Shown: piece by piece, positions 24,328-36,200 of the stretch
Position numbering within the stretch: the stretch's first letter is position 1
How the letters are laid out: each line of letters opens with the position of its first letter
Notes under the pieces: model-generated
Database searches by the model: none
What the model saw: only the letters and a program-made list of their open reading frames with translations
Told to the model about the DNA's origin: nothing
Made by a program: the position numbers and the translations under genes
DNA from: Hysterium pulicare CBS 123377
Lineage: Eukaryota; Ascomycota; Dothideomycetes; Hysteriales; Hysteriaceae
NCBI GenBank assembly: GCA_000467715.1
Contig: AJFK01000240.1
Span: forward strand, 1 to 64,000
Reading direction: 5' to 3'
DNA length: 64,000 nt

Positions 24328-24785
24328 ATTGTATAGATGAAAGACAAAGCCTTAATGGTTGTTAAATGTATACAGTATTGTCTAAGTAGCACACGAAGTC
24401 GTTGTGGTTGCGCTTTGAAGTTGGTGATCAGATAAAGTGCATGTCGCGATGATGAAATGGGGAGGCTGACTGGAACACGATCGACGCGCGCCGGATCCAC
24501 ACCCTAAACCTTGACACGAAACATCACCGCCAGCAAGTCTCGGATGATGATATGCTGCGTTGACATTCTTTGATATCCATCAATCAAGTGAATCAGAAAC
24601 CAAATTACCTCGACTTCGTGATAGTAACAAGAAGCTCTAATTAACAGACTCCTGACTGACTGCGTGCAAGTCTTCTCGATCAACAGCTCCGGAGCCCCGC
24701 CATCTGCCCCTCCATCATCAGCTCCGCGAATGCATTCACCTATCTGATTATCTAGACACTCAGCCAGCCCGGCCAATCTCACGCA
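24328..24785. promoter_or_regulatory. Divergent promoter between zinc-ribbon and MEMO genes
   Basis: A 458 bp gap between two divergently oriented genes. It holds no gene and presumably both promoters. Confidence 0.4.
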
Positions 24786-25991
24786 ATGCCTTCTCGAGAA
24801 GCTTCTCACGCCGGATCCTGGTACTCCTCGAGCAAAAAGGAGCTCTCTGGCCAACTTGATCAATGGCTCGACAAGGTCCCAGCAACAACGACTGGCATTG
24901 GCGCCGAGTCCGCAAAGCAGGACTCACTCTCGATACCCGCAACCGGAGCCAGGGCCATTATTGCACCGTAGGCATATCACCATGAGCTGGATGCTGTGAT
25001 CGTGTAGCTCATGTAACGCAGGCACGCCGGATATGCTTATTCTGGGCCTGCCGCAGCATGGGCATACAAGGCATTGGACTCATCAAAGGCGTAAGTCTTC
25101 TTCTGACCTCTGTCCGAAACCTACGACCGAATGTACGTACTGACATGAGCTACTATAGCAAACGAATCTTCCTTCTCGGACCCTCCCATCATCATTACCT
25201 CTCCGGCTGTGCCCTCACCCAGTGTGACGACTACGAAACACCTCTTGGAGATCTCCAGATCGACAAAGAAACTGTGGCAGAACTACACAAGAAGGCCAAG
25301 TTCGACAAGATGTCTCGCTCAGTGGACGAAGCAGAACATAGTCTAGAGATGCATCTCCCCTACATCTATAAAATGCTATCCAGGTACGACCCCACACTCG
25401 CCTACTTGATCCCAGCAGAGGAATGCTAGATGGATGCTAATCGAAAACCTTGAACACAGAGCATTCCCCAAAGAGTCCTCTTTCCCACCCCTCATACCCA
25501 TCCTCGTCGGCGCCACGAACGCCCAGACCGAACAACAATACGGCGCCCTCCTATCCCCTTACCTCTCTGACCCCTCCTCAATTTTCATAATCAGCTCCGA
25601 CTTCTGCCACTGGGGCTCCCGCTTCCGCTACACTTACTACCAACCTTCATCAGGGTCCGCGACAAACCTCCGCTCATCCTCCTCCAATCCCAAGAACCCA
25701 CCCATCCACGAGAGTATAGGGCAGGTAGACAAGTTGTGCATGGACGCAGTGGAGACTGGGTCTCACGAGAAGTTCTTGGATGTTTTAGAAGAGACGGGGA
25801 ATACGGTTTGTGGACGGCATCCTATTGGGGTGTTCATGGCTGCTGTGGAGGCGATGGAAAAGGAGACAGGGGCGCAGGGAGGGAGCTCGGATAAGGGGAA
25901 ATTCAAGTTCGTCAGGTATGAGAGGAGTGGAGATGTGGTGGATGTGAGAGATAGTAGTGTTAGCTATTGCAGTGCCTTTGCAGTGTTCTGA
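24786..25991 (+). CDS. MHO1: MEMO1/Mho1 family protein
   Basis: A homologue of human MEMO1 and yeast Mho1, related to non-haem iron dioxygenases; human MEMO1 is a copper/iron-binding protein linked to cell motility. The model has four exons (24786-24967, 25022-25090, 25159-25383, 25460-25991) and gives 335 aa. The N-terminus REASHAGSWY is typical. Metal-site residues are seen in PHAGYAYSG, LLGPSHHHYL, SDFCHWGSRF and CGRHPIG. Splicing at 25383/25460 joins YKMLSR to AFPKESS and skips a stop. Length and motif order fit the family. Confidence 0.92.
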
Positions 25992-26274
25992 GTCAAGGAG
26001 GCACGGCGAACATAGACGGGGAAACGGAATGACTTTAAAGGCCCGGAGGTCTTCTTAGACAGTGAAGAGTTTTTAATCCAGAGTCATGATCCGGAGTTTC
26101 AATAATTATTTCCAATTTTCTAGCGATGCAGGCCTTCCAAAGGCATGGATGAAGTGTTGTCGGAGAGTGGATTCAGGAGGCGGTAAGTAAACCCCGCACT
26201 TCTCTTCCGCTAATAACCATATCTATATATAAGTAATAATTTCTCGACTTCTCTCAAACTCTACAAATCACAGA
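25992..26274. other. Intergenic region before tRNA gene
   Basis: About 280 bp with no gene; AT-rich near 26220-26245, just upstream of the tRNA, as often seen for Pol III genes. Confidence 0.3.
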
Positions 26275-26366
26275 GCGGGAGTAGTCTAGTGGTCATGATG
26301 TCTGCTTTACATTAACCAATAATGTGAAAGCGCAGAAGGTCGGGAGTTCGATCCTCCCCTTCCGTA
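26275..26366 (+). tRNA. tRNA-Val (anticodon TAC) with 19-nt intron
   Basis: A cloverleaf can be drawn. The 7-bp acceptor stem pairs GCGGGAG with CTTCCGT, including two G-U pairs. The anticodon stem is TCTGC/GCAGA, the T arm GGGAG-TTCGATC-CTCCC, and the discriminator A is at 26366. The anticodon TAC lies at 26308-26310. The intron occupies 26312-26330, one base 3' of the anticodon, the standard eukaryotic position. The intron segment AATGTGAA can pair with TTTACATT, which covers the anticodon. A and B boxes are present, and a T5 run at 26378-26382 can end Pol III transcription. The mature tRNA is 73 nt. Confidence 0.92.
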
Positions 26367-26773
26367 GCATCTATTTCTTTTTATCTCTTTTTTTTATGTT
26401 GGGCATCTTTTTTTGTGTGGAGCGATGTGGATTTTAGAAGGTGGGCGGTACTGGTTTTGCGGTGAGGGGTTGGCCAGGGGTAACGTCATCAAGACCAAGA
26501 CATGGACAAGCTAGGTAGTCATTCTGAGTGTGCGATTAGAAGTTGTCTTTTCTGAATACCGAATATGTATATAGTAAAAGTACCAGAATAAGTAGCGCCT
26601 TGTCCGTCGCATCTTGCTCCCTGAACGCCAAGTAGTTATGTGTTTTCAAAAGAATAACGAGAAGCATTCCGACACGACGTCTGCCCGCGTAAGATATAGC
26701 AGCCGCTCAAAAATGCGAGAAGACAGACTCCAAATTCAATCCAGGGTTGTTTCAGCCCATATGTCCTCTATGA
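26367..26773. other. Intergenic region, tRNA terminator and SRS2 3' flank
   Basis: It holds two T runs after the tRNA (26378-26382 and about 26388-26395) that serve as Pol III terminator. The rest shows no gene. Confidence 0.4.
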
Positions 26774-29700
26774 TCATCGAGGCCGTGGCATCTGATGCGT
26801 CTTAACACTCCACCCCTGCACACTCCTCCTCATCCCCAACGTCTTCCTCTGCGGATTCGCCTGTCCCTCTAGTTGCGCCACCGAAGTAGTATGGAATGTT
26901 GAAGCAGGACGGAAACCAGACATAGCAACATCCGGCTCGAGTGAAAAGTCTGGCTTCGTAGGACTGGGAAGTTCTTCTGCCTCCTCATCTTCTTTCGCAT
27001 CTGGAAATGGGTCCATTTGAGGTAGATGGCTCCCATTATCAGGTTTGGCGGGAGAACTGGAGAGCAGCACGTAGCGCTGACTTCCGATCTCTTCGTCGTG
27101 GTCTGCTTTTCGAGGCTTGCCTACCATAGGTGTGATTCGTGGCCTACGAGTAGAAAGGGAGGGTGGGGGATCTACGTCCGCTCTTTGTCGGACATTGGAG
27201 ATATCGGTTAGGGGATGTTGCTGTGGAATTGGTGGCATGGATGGAAAGGTCGGAGTGGGCTTGTTGGACACGGTAGATAGAGTTGATGCAGCTGATATAC
27301 TTCCACAGGCCCTGCCGAAAAAGTTCGTTATGCTGCCTTGGCCCGCAGGACGCTTCTTTATCGGTTTGGTGAGTGGTGCAGCTGTCTCCTTTTTCTTTGA
27401 CCGCTGTGGTACTGGTTGCCTTGAACTCTGGCTGGCGATTTCTTTGGCGTAAGTAAGCATTCGGGCTTCCTCTGCTTCCTGGAGGGCCTTCATATGCACT
27501 CTAGCGTTAGTGAATCCACTACTGGGAATCGTGGTGGAAGAGATGGAATAGCTTGTCGAGCTCTGCATCGTCACAGAGGCGTTGATGTTGGTCACTGCAG
27601 TAGCAGGCTCAACTCGACGGCGCTTGGAAGGGAGGTATGATGAATATGTGGCTTCGTTGCCAACATGAGGGTCGTGAGACTCATCCCAGTATTTGTTTTC
27701 GGGATCAAGATCGCTTCCATCTAAGGGATACAAATCATCTTCCGGACGATCCACCAGGCGTCGAGAACTCTGGATAACGTCGTCACACGGGCACTCCTGC
27801 TCGCGTCTAAGGATCTTGGCGATGTCCTGGGTGACGTTGATCCCGATTGAGGGACCTTGGATGTGGAGTAATCGTTTCATGCTCCTTCCCGAGACAAATC
27901 GCGAGAGAGTAGTTTGCTCTTGATTTGAACTCTTTGTTGGGCAGCTGAGATACAGCAACGCTTTTGCCCGCGTCATGCCAACGTAAAGCAGTCTTCTTTC
28001 CTCATCATTGTCCTCGGCTCTCGAGTGGGGGATTGAACCCTCATAAACTGCAGGAATGAAGACGACAGGCCATTCAAGGCCTTTCGCGGCGTGAATCGTG
28101 GATATCGTGACTTGATCCGCTTCCTCGCCCTCTACTTGCTCCACTGCGCTTGACAATGTAACATTTGCCAGAAACCTGGAGAGAACGTCCTCGGCTGAGT
28201 ATGCTCGCTGGACAACACCCTCTACTACTGGCAAAGCGTCCAGATCTGACTGTTCGTCGCTGTCTGCTGCAGTTGTTATATCAGTGGCCTGAGCAACAAG
28301 TTCCTCTACATTGGCCCATCTTCCCTCCCAATCTTCGGGGTGGCTCCTTCGCAAGAATTCCTGGAATGAAAGCTTAGTCAAAACGTGACTGATAATGTCA
28401 ATCAAATTACAGCCCTCTTCGTCCTTGGTGAGAAGTTTTTTTCGAGAGGTGAGGATCAAGTTTACAAAAATCTCGACACCTTTCTCAGCCTGTGATGAAA
28501 GCTTCGTTTGCGTTCTGCCATTTCCCTGAGCCGATCTAAGAAGTAGATTCCAAAGACTGATTTTCTTCCTCTCGGCTTCCTCGAGTAGATTCTTGACACT
28601 CACGTCTCCAACCTTTCTCGAAGGGACGTTGATGACCCTGACAAGAGCATCGTTATGTTCAGGTTGATTGATGACGCGAAGATAGTCAAGAACTACCTTT
28701 ACTTCCACTCGATCGAAGAATCTTCGACCACCGACCATTCGATATGGGATCCCCGCCTTCCCAAGAGCTGTTTCGATATGCCGAGAAAGTGCAGCTGCGC
28801 GAAGCAGAATTGCGAAATCGTTGAATTTGAGCAGGCCTCCTGTCAACGCTTTTGATCGTTGGATCTCTGACACGAGCCATTTGGCCTCCACAGCAGCGGA
28901 TGATAACAGTCGTAGTACAGGTCTCTCGCCAACGGCCAGAGTGGAAAGTAGAGGTTTCTTCGGTCGAGATTCATCTTGCTCAATGAGAGCCAATGCCGAT
29001 TTTAAGATACATGCGGAAGATCGATAATTATTTTCAAGGTTAATGACAATGGTTTCGGGATACTGATGTCTCATCCGATGAAGATTCTTAATTTCCGCAG
29101 ATCGAAAACCATAGATGCTCTGGTCAGGGTCACCAACAATAGTAATCCTTTTCATTTGATGCGCCAGAAGGGTCATTAGGTCGTACTGGACGTTGTTGGT
29201 ATCTTGATATTCGTCAATAAGCACAGCTTGAATGCTGGAAACGCATTCTGGGTGTTGGCGAAGAAGATCCGTACATCGTAGTAAAAGGTCATCGTAGTCG
29301 AGGAGATTGGAGGATTTCAGCGTGTCTTCGTACTCTTGATAAACGCAAGCAAAATCGTGCTGGTCGGCCTTCTTCGTAGTCGCAGCAGTCGCAGCAAATT
29401 GTTCTGCAGTAGTACTCTTGGCCTTGAGCCCGGATATCCGGGATCGAGCGACAGACGGTTCAACCGTATAGGAATGTCGTTTAATAATGCGCTTTATAAT
29501 AGCAAGACTGTCTGAACTGTCGGCGATACCAAAATTCTTTTCAATCCCAATAAAATTTCCATATCGGACCAAGAACCGACGTGCAACTGAATGGAAAGTA
29601 CCTAAGATCAACTTCGCCTCAATTCCATTACCCACGAATCCACGAATCCGCTCTTTCATCTCCCGGGCGGCTTTGATGGTAAACGTACACACGATGATAT

Positions 29701-29953
29701 TCCATGGCTGCAGACGATCGTGAGTGATAAGGTACGCGACACGAGCTGTGAGTGTTTTTGTTTTGCCTGAACCAGGAGGGGCGAGGACCTGTAGGACGGA
29801 GGCAGGACTGGTCACAGCATCTTTCTGAGCAGCATTGAATCCGTCCAACAATGCATCCATGAAGCCTTGCGTGATTTGAGTTGTGTCATCGAGCGTTGAA
29901 GTGTTGAAGACGAGCTCGATATCGAAACGCGTGACCGGCATGAATGCTGACAT
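26774..29953 (-). CDS. SRS2: UvrD-family (SF1A) DNA helicase, Srs2-type
   Basis: A 3'-5' DNA helicase of the UvrD/Srs2 group that dismantles Rad51 filaments and acts in post-replication repair. It is a single exon of 1059 aa starting MSAFMPVTRF; later in-frame ATGs at residues 5 and 32 are possible starts. Helicase motifs are seen in order: I (APPGSGKTKTLTARV, ~55), Ia (CTFTIKAAREM), II (LIDEYQDT), III (GDPDQSIYGFRSA), IV (NNYRSS), V (TISTIHAAKGLEWPVVFIP) and VI (EERRLLYVGMTRAKALLYLS). The C-terminal ~350 residues are low in structure. They contain a canonical PCNA-binding PIP box (QGSITNFF, residues 872-879) and a SUMO-interaction-like stretch (YVLLSSSP, about 957-964). This supports Srs2 identity and replication-fork recruitment. 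Confidence 0.92.
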   Translation of the reverse strand: MSAFMPVTRFDIELVFNTSTLDDTTQITQGFMDALLDGFNAAQKDAVTSPASVLQVLAPPGSGKTKTLTARVAYLITHDRLQPWNIIVCTFTIKAAREMKERIRGFVGNGIEAKLILGTFHSVARRFLVRYGNFIGIEKNFGIADSSDSLAIIKRIIKRHSYTVEPSVARSRISGLKAKSTTAEQFAATAATTKKADQHDFACVYQEYEDTLKSSNLLDYDDLLLRCTDLLRQHPECVSSIQAVLIDEYQDTNNVQYDLMTLLAHQMKRITIVGDPDQSIYGFRSAEIKNLHRMRHQYPETIVINLENNYRSSACILKSALALIEQDESRPKKPLLSTLAVGERPVLRLLSSAAVEAKWLVSEIQRSKALTGGLLKFNDFAILLRAAALSRHIETALGKAGIPYRMVGGRRFFDRVEVKVVLDYLRVINQPEHNDALVRVINVPSRKVGDVSVKNLLEEAERKKISLWNLLLRSAQGNGRTQTKLSSQAEKGVEIFVNLILTSRKKLLTKDEEGCNLIDIISHVLTKLSFQEFLRRSHPEDWEGRWANVEELVAQATDITTAADSDEQSDLDALPVVEGVVQRAYSAEDVLSRFLANVTLSSAVEQVEGEEADQVTISTIHAAKGLEWPVVFIPAVYEGSIPHSRAEDNDEERRLLYVGMTRAKALLYLSCPTKSSNQEQTTLSRFVSGRSMKRLLHIQGPSIGINVTQDIAKILRREQECPCDDVIQSSRRLVDRPEDDLYPLDGSDLDPENKYWDESHDPHVGNEATYSSYLPSKRRRVEPATAVTNINASVTMQSSTSYSISSTTIPSSGFTNARVHMKALQEAEEARMLTYAKEIASQSSRQPVPQRSKKKETAAPLTKPIKKRPAGQGSITNFFGRACGSISAASTLSTVSNKPTPTFPSMPPIPQQHPLTDISNVRQRADVDPPPSLSTRRPRITPMVGKPRKADHDEEIGSQRYVLLSSSPAKPDNGSHLPQMDPFPDAKEDEEAEELPSPTKPDFSLEPDVAMSGFRPASTFHTTSVAQLEGQANPQRKTLGMRRSVQGWSVKTHQMPRPR

Positions 29954-30210
29954 AAGAATGGTCCGTGCATGGCATACCTACAAAAGGTGTGAAATTGCAG
30001 CAAACTACCTAGGTATTGCAGTAGACCTGCATGTCACGAAAATGAAGGTATTGTGGTCACACGGAACACGAAGAAAGTCTAGTGCCTCATATTCATGATT
30101 AAGTATTTGGCCTCAAAGTAACAAATTATCAAGCAATCCGCTACATATGCAACTCTCCAAGCCTACAATTACTCCGCGCTATGCATTCACAAGAGTCTGT
30201 CCTACGTATC
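29954..30210. promoter_or_regulatory. Short gap between FAB1 3' end and SRS2 start
   Basis: A 257 bp gap between two genes read in the same direction. It must hold the FAB1 terminator and SRS2 promoter. No specific site is recognised. Confidence 0.4.
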
Positions 30211-33200
30211 TCAAATCTTCGACCCCGCAGCCCTAGCCTCCGCATCCATATTAAACTCAGCTTCCTTCGCCGATGATTTACTCTCCACCCTCGCATGTCT
30301 CGTCTGCATAGGTCTCGCCTGGAATTGATGCCAACAAGTCGGTGCCTGCAGGATATATTTCTCCATCGCGATTCTGAAACGGTTGCGGTAGTCCTTCGGG
30401 GATGTGATGGTGGGTTTATTTTTGCCACGATCTTTGATCCAGGATTCGAGTTTCTTGTCCCAGGTGTATGTGCGAATGCAGTCTGAGGAAGTAAGTTAGT
30501 GAATGTAGGTATATGGGTTTGGAAGGAGGAGGGGTTACCTATGATACCGACGATGATTTCTTTTCTCATATCATCGAAGCCAGCCATGAGACTGTAATCC
30601 ATAACGTTTTGCTGAGAAAGAAAAAGCGTATCGTTCCAAACGCTGGCTTTCAGGAGTTTCTTCGTATGCTCGCGCACAAAGATCGGAGTCTCGGAGTATA
30701 TGATGTCGACGAGATTCTCGTCTAAGAGAACCTCGTCACGTTCACCGGTACTTTGGATTTTACGATTTCGCATGGAGCCTTTGAGATCAAATCGCCGATT
30801 AGGTTCTCTGTCATAGAAAAGATTCTCCATGACGAGCATGAACCAATCGAAGTCTCTGCCTGTAGGTGTCTTGATCTGGACTTGGAAAAGACCAAACATT
30901 TTTGCGATGACGGAAGGAAGCCCTTTGAAGAGGTTCTGATGAGTGAAAGCGAAGTAGTTCGGCGCAAACTTGAAGAAAGCGTTGACTTCAATCGGGGAGA
31001 GCGATTTCAGGACAAACCGGTCATCGAGTGTTTTGAGGAATATTGATTTACTCTTGCCGCCCTTTGAATCCCATTTCGAACAGCGGGAAAGGGATTCCAC
31101 GAAACGATCAGCTACACCGCATTTACGGCGCAAGGCATCGAATGATTGGGCATAGAATATCTTGCACTGAGCCTTGACGCCACGGTTTGTAAACCCATAC
31201 CGAATGTTGGTGTTTGCTTGGTGAAGAAGATTCCGCTCGATGGAGGCTTCAGAAGCTGATAAGCCTCCACTGGACTTCTCTGATATTACCTGTTCAGATC
31301 TGAAGCTTTGCAATTTCGTAAGATAATCCGGACTCGAAAGTGCAAGAGCAATGATGGAACTAGGCTCATCCTCTCGAACGATAATATCGGAATCCTCCCA
31401 TACGTGCTCATTCTGTGCGAAAGGGTAATCGAGAGGAGCCCATCCACTAGCTGATCGTTCAGACCAGAAGCTGGTGAGCATCTTCATCAACGTTGTCTTC
31501 TCGTGCTTTGGAAGCTCGAGACTGGTCTCCAGTTGAGACTCTGTGGGGGATAGAATCTGTGAGTTATCAATGCTTCCAGGGATACCGAGTTCCTCGAGAA
31601 CAGTATTGTCAATGTCACTGCCCTCATTTTCAACGTCGGAGGTGGGATGACTGGTGCTAGCCGTATGGTCTTCACTTTCGACAGATTTCGTAATGAAGTC
31701 ATTTCCATGACGTTTCTCAACAGAAGACTGTGATTCAGTAGTAGGTCCGGTGGTTTCCGTTAGACTACTATCACCTAGAGTACTATTATCCGTACTAATA
31801 CGAGTAGGAGAAATGGGTTGTATATCTTCGTCCGAAGGATTTTGTTCTTGAACGGCTTCATGGACATCTCGATAAACCTCTACGATTGGCTTAGAGGAGG
31901 CAAGAGGATATGCGCGGGCTTGACGGCTCCGTTCGGCCCTTTGACGCCGCTCGCGTTGACGCTCCTTTTCGAATTCGCGCTGGAGCTGTTCAAAATGCTT
32001 GGCGAGCGTAGAGACTTTGGTCTCATTTCGCTTTCGTGGGATGGATCGCGGTATCATCGACGATGACTTCGCTGGTCTGAATGTTCCTAAACCTAAGCGT
32101 TCCGACATTCTTTTTTCAAGAGCTTTGGCCGACTCGCTCATTGTTGATTTTGATGGTTCGGCTTTGCTTGTTGCACTTGACACCAAAGGTGTATTCGAAG
32201 AACTGTTTCCAAGCTGATCTCGCTTTGCGGCTCCACCTGGCTGAGACTGTGTACGAATCAGAGATGTAGGTCTCAGAGCACTTTCCTTTCGAATGGTGTC
32301 CACTAGACGTGGTATCTTGGACTCAAGAGTGTTATTGGATTGCTGTGCATATGGTGGTGGACTCTGCATATTATCAACCGCATTTACTACAGACTGATCG
32401 AGAGGGTCTGGTTTTATCAATGCTGCTGGAATGGGAGTGGTTGGTCCCTGCGAGGCAGATAGTGGAGGAGAGACAAGGAGCATTTGTGAGGCCCGGCCAT
32501 CTTTTGAAGGTGTTGAGTCGGGGAAGTTCGACGATACCGCCAAATCAAGGTGCCGCACATCCTCTCTTTCAAGTGCGTCGATTGGCGTTTGGATGGATAA
32601 ATCTTGGCTGGTCTTGGTGGAATTCTGCGGAGATGCTTTGATTTCTTGGTGTTGGGTCTCATGTCCTTGAGAATCTGCCGGCTTTGCCCCTGACGACTGA
32701 TCCTCTTCAACGACAGAAGTCAGCATATCTCGAGCATGCTCTGCCGACATTTCTGAGGGCATCGGTGCCAACATGAGACCATCGTGTTTTTCGTTCAGAG
32801 TGGGTGTAGCCTCATCAGGACTTGTCTCACCAGCTTCATCTACAGAAGTCAGAGAACTGGTGGACTCGTCGCGTTCCAGAAAGAGCTTTTTCAGTTGAAG
32901 CGCAGCGAGCCTCCTGATGTCCTTCTCAGATGGGAAGAACTGTTGCTCGAATTCTGCAAACGTATCATCCCATGCAATCGCTTTCTCCTGAATTGCGCGT
33001 ATTGCTCTATTCAGAGGGATAATCTCATAATACCGTGAGCATACATATTTATCTTGCAGTTTGCGCAACATCCATTCAGCCTCTTCATCGGCACGTTTCA
33101 TCAATGATTCAACTTCAGCCCTACAAGCCTCAATCTTCTCAGGAACCACACTCTCGACGTGAATGCTCTTCAGCCGAGCTCGAACAGAAGTCACGAATCT

Positions 33201-36200
33201 TTCCAGTCGTGCTTCAATTTTCTGGTATTGCTCATTTTTCAATTGCAAGTCACTATCAACCTTCCAGGTTACCGTAGGCCTCGGAACTGTGACCTCGTAT
33301 AGCTGAACTTGGTCATACTGGATCCGAAGTGCGACGTTGTTCAATCCGAAAAATCTTACATGGTCCTTATGGATATCATGGGGGCAGACATCGGCTCGCG
33401 GATGCAGCTCGCTGCTCCAGAAAGTTAATTCCAGATATTTCGCGAAGGAGTATTTCCAGGTATTTTCAGACATTGGAATCACTTGAGTCTCCTGTCCGCA
33501 TAACCTGCAGCAGCTCCACATGAGAGTTGTGTTATGAAGACCACGAATCTTCGAGGGGTACTTCTGTACGATTACACTCATCTGGCCTTCACCGTGGACA
33601 TACTGACGATGGTGATCAAGCATCCGGCGGTTGCAACCGTCGACTTCGCACACTGTGCCCGCAGTATGACATAACTCTTCAATATATTGTCCCAGCGTAC
33701 AGTCAGGAGTGAAACCGTCATCGTACTCATGTTCATGATAGAAAGCCATTGCAATAATTTCTGGTCCGATACAAGGGGTCGATGTGACTGAATTCACGAC
33801 GCTGTACAGGACGGCAATTTTTTGATGACTGAATGGATCGTAGACTTCGTGTAGATTGCCGGATAGATAGGCCTCCCATTGTCGCCTTTGGGTTTGGTAA
33901 TTATGCAGAGCCTTATCGTACTGAGCTGCGTGAACGGCGTGTAGAAAATCGCGGACCGGCTTCGATGGCTGTTCGAGCACAGTATGCACCATTTCGGGCT
34001 GGACAAGTTCAAACCTTTGATGCGTATCATCTCCTGACTTCTCTTCTTCCGTGCTGTATTGGTCTCGTAATTTCTTGAGATAACTAAGCCGTCTTTCTTG
34101 CTCACGTGCTTGCATCAAAAGATACGGTTCCATGAATTTTACGAATGGGGATGCAGAGAGTATCTTAGTATGATGCTGGTCGACCATCTCACTGTAGTAA
34201 GTTGGAGCTGGAGCATCGTCCGGGATGTGCAAGTCTTCTGTAGTGTCCGCGGTTGGTTTGCTCAGCGTATTTTGAGGCGTAACATTAGCGTCTTTCACTA
34301 TAAGTTGTCCGATACCAGTTTTCGCGACGCTTTGGATGTTAACATGCCCTTGAGCAGATTCAGTTTCTGCAGGATTGCTCGGTTCGAACTTTCCCTCTTT
34401 CGGCTCGTTCAATTTGTTGCACCAAATACTGCCATCATTGGATGGGGATGGGATGAGGACAAATTCATCGCGCATCAGACAGGTTTCCAACTTGAGATTG
34501 TAAACAACATAACACATGAACTCGGTAATCCGTTTCAATCTTCGTAAAGTTTCTGTCTCTGCTCCACGAAGGACTATGGTGCAACCCAAATCTTGCTGAC
34601 AGCCAGATAAATATATATACGTCTTCTTCTTATTAGCGTACACATAGGTTTTGACGTCGAAACTCTCGCAGTTACCGAGGTGGGACGGATCCATGGCGAG
34701 CTTGTCCACCGAGGAAATCATCCGGGTTTGGGTACATCGTGCAACGGCATTTAGAACCGTGGGTTTGACATTGTAAGCAACAGCAATGTTGTTCTCCTCT
34801 AGAAACTCGAGCGCCAGGCGTGCGACATTTCGTTGTACTAACAGCACATGAGGTTGCAATGCTGCAATTCGATGAACAAGGTTTCGGAGATATTCGCGCT
34901 CCTGAGCAATGACAGGTTCCAGGCTCATAAAGTGCTGTTGATGACGAGCATACTCAATGGGAAAAGTAACAATGATGATCCTCGGGTTCATTATGCTTCG
35001 AGGCATGCTTTTTAAAGCAACCTTCTTTGTAAAGACAACACCGGACACGTACGATGTGTCACCTGGTCTACCTCCCGGAATTTTCTTGAGTTTAATGTAG
35101 TGCCGGATATCAATATCGTCACTGTGTTGCACATCCGGATTGACATCGTCGGTGCATTGTAGTAAAATGGGCATCAAAGCCTTTTCCCAGCTAGACACAT
35201 TTGAAATTGAAGCATCCAGTAGCATCTGTTTTAGTAATTTCCGGACGTGTTGGAGACTAGCTTGGTTCAGCTCTATCGCTGGAGCATTCCCTCCTCGCAT
35301 AGAAGAACTCCGGATCAATTTCGAATTGCCAGTTGGCAGCACATAGCTCTGAGGCAGAGGTGTGGATGGTTGCGCGTTGATTTCGCTAAGTCCGGCACCG
35401 AAAGACTTCAGGAGGCTATTGCTCTTGGTCCTTCTCGGGGAAGGCCGCGAGTGCGCAACACTGCTTACACTGGGATTTCGTTTTCGCGAATGTTTGTTCA
35501 TGTGTCGACTCGTAATGCTAGCATTGTCGGTGTCTCGGGCGGGTGCGCCGGTGATGCTTTTTTCCCCAGTTCGAGACCTTCCTTTTCTCATTGCAGCTAA
35601 TAACCCGCCGAGTCCACCTCGTTCACTCTCACCACTTGCGTGGGAAGGAGAATCCGCTTGCATTGTGGCAAAAATATTCGGCTGTTCTTCCTCACTCGAT
35701 CCCTCGTCGGACATGAACGGTGCTAGATCAGGATCAATGATATTATCGTGGTGGAACGCAGGTAAGTGAGACCTGTGGCGGAAGTCTTCCACTTGATGTT
35801 GGTGGAATGGGGCTCGATCATCGTACTTCACGTTGCGCATGTGTTGATGCCGTGAATGATGACGTTTATGGCTCGAAGAACGCGGTCGTCCTCCTAAAGA
35901 ACGTAACGATCTTGATGAGCTTGGACGCGCGAGAGTAGGAGGTGCACCCAGTTCGATCACCGCAGAACGACGCTTCTTTTCACTGCCAGCTTTTCGAGAC
36001 ATCGGAATGCTAATTGTAGGGGTGCCAATCTTGGTGTGGTCGCTTTCGGCTGGGTCGTAATCGCCCTGGTTAGTATCATACATTGCCGTTATTTCATCGT
36101 GTTCGTAGATGGAGGCTTGCTCGGCGTCCTCAGTGTAAACGGACGAATCGTCATCATTGCCATAAATGATTGCTTCACATGGTTTGCAAACTCTCAGATT

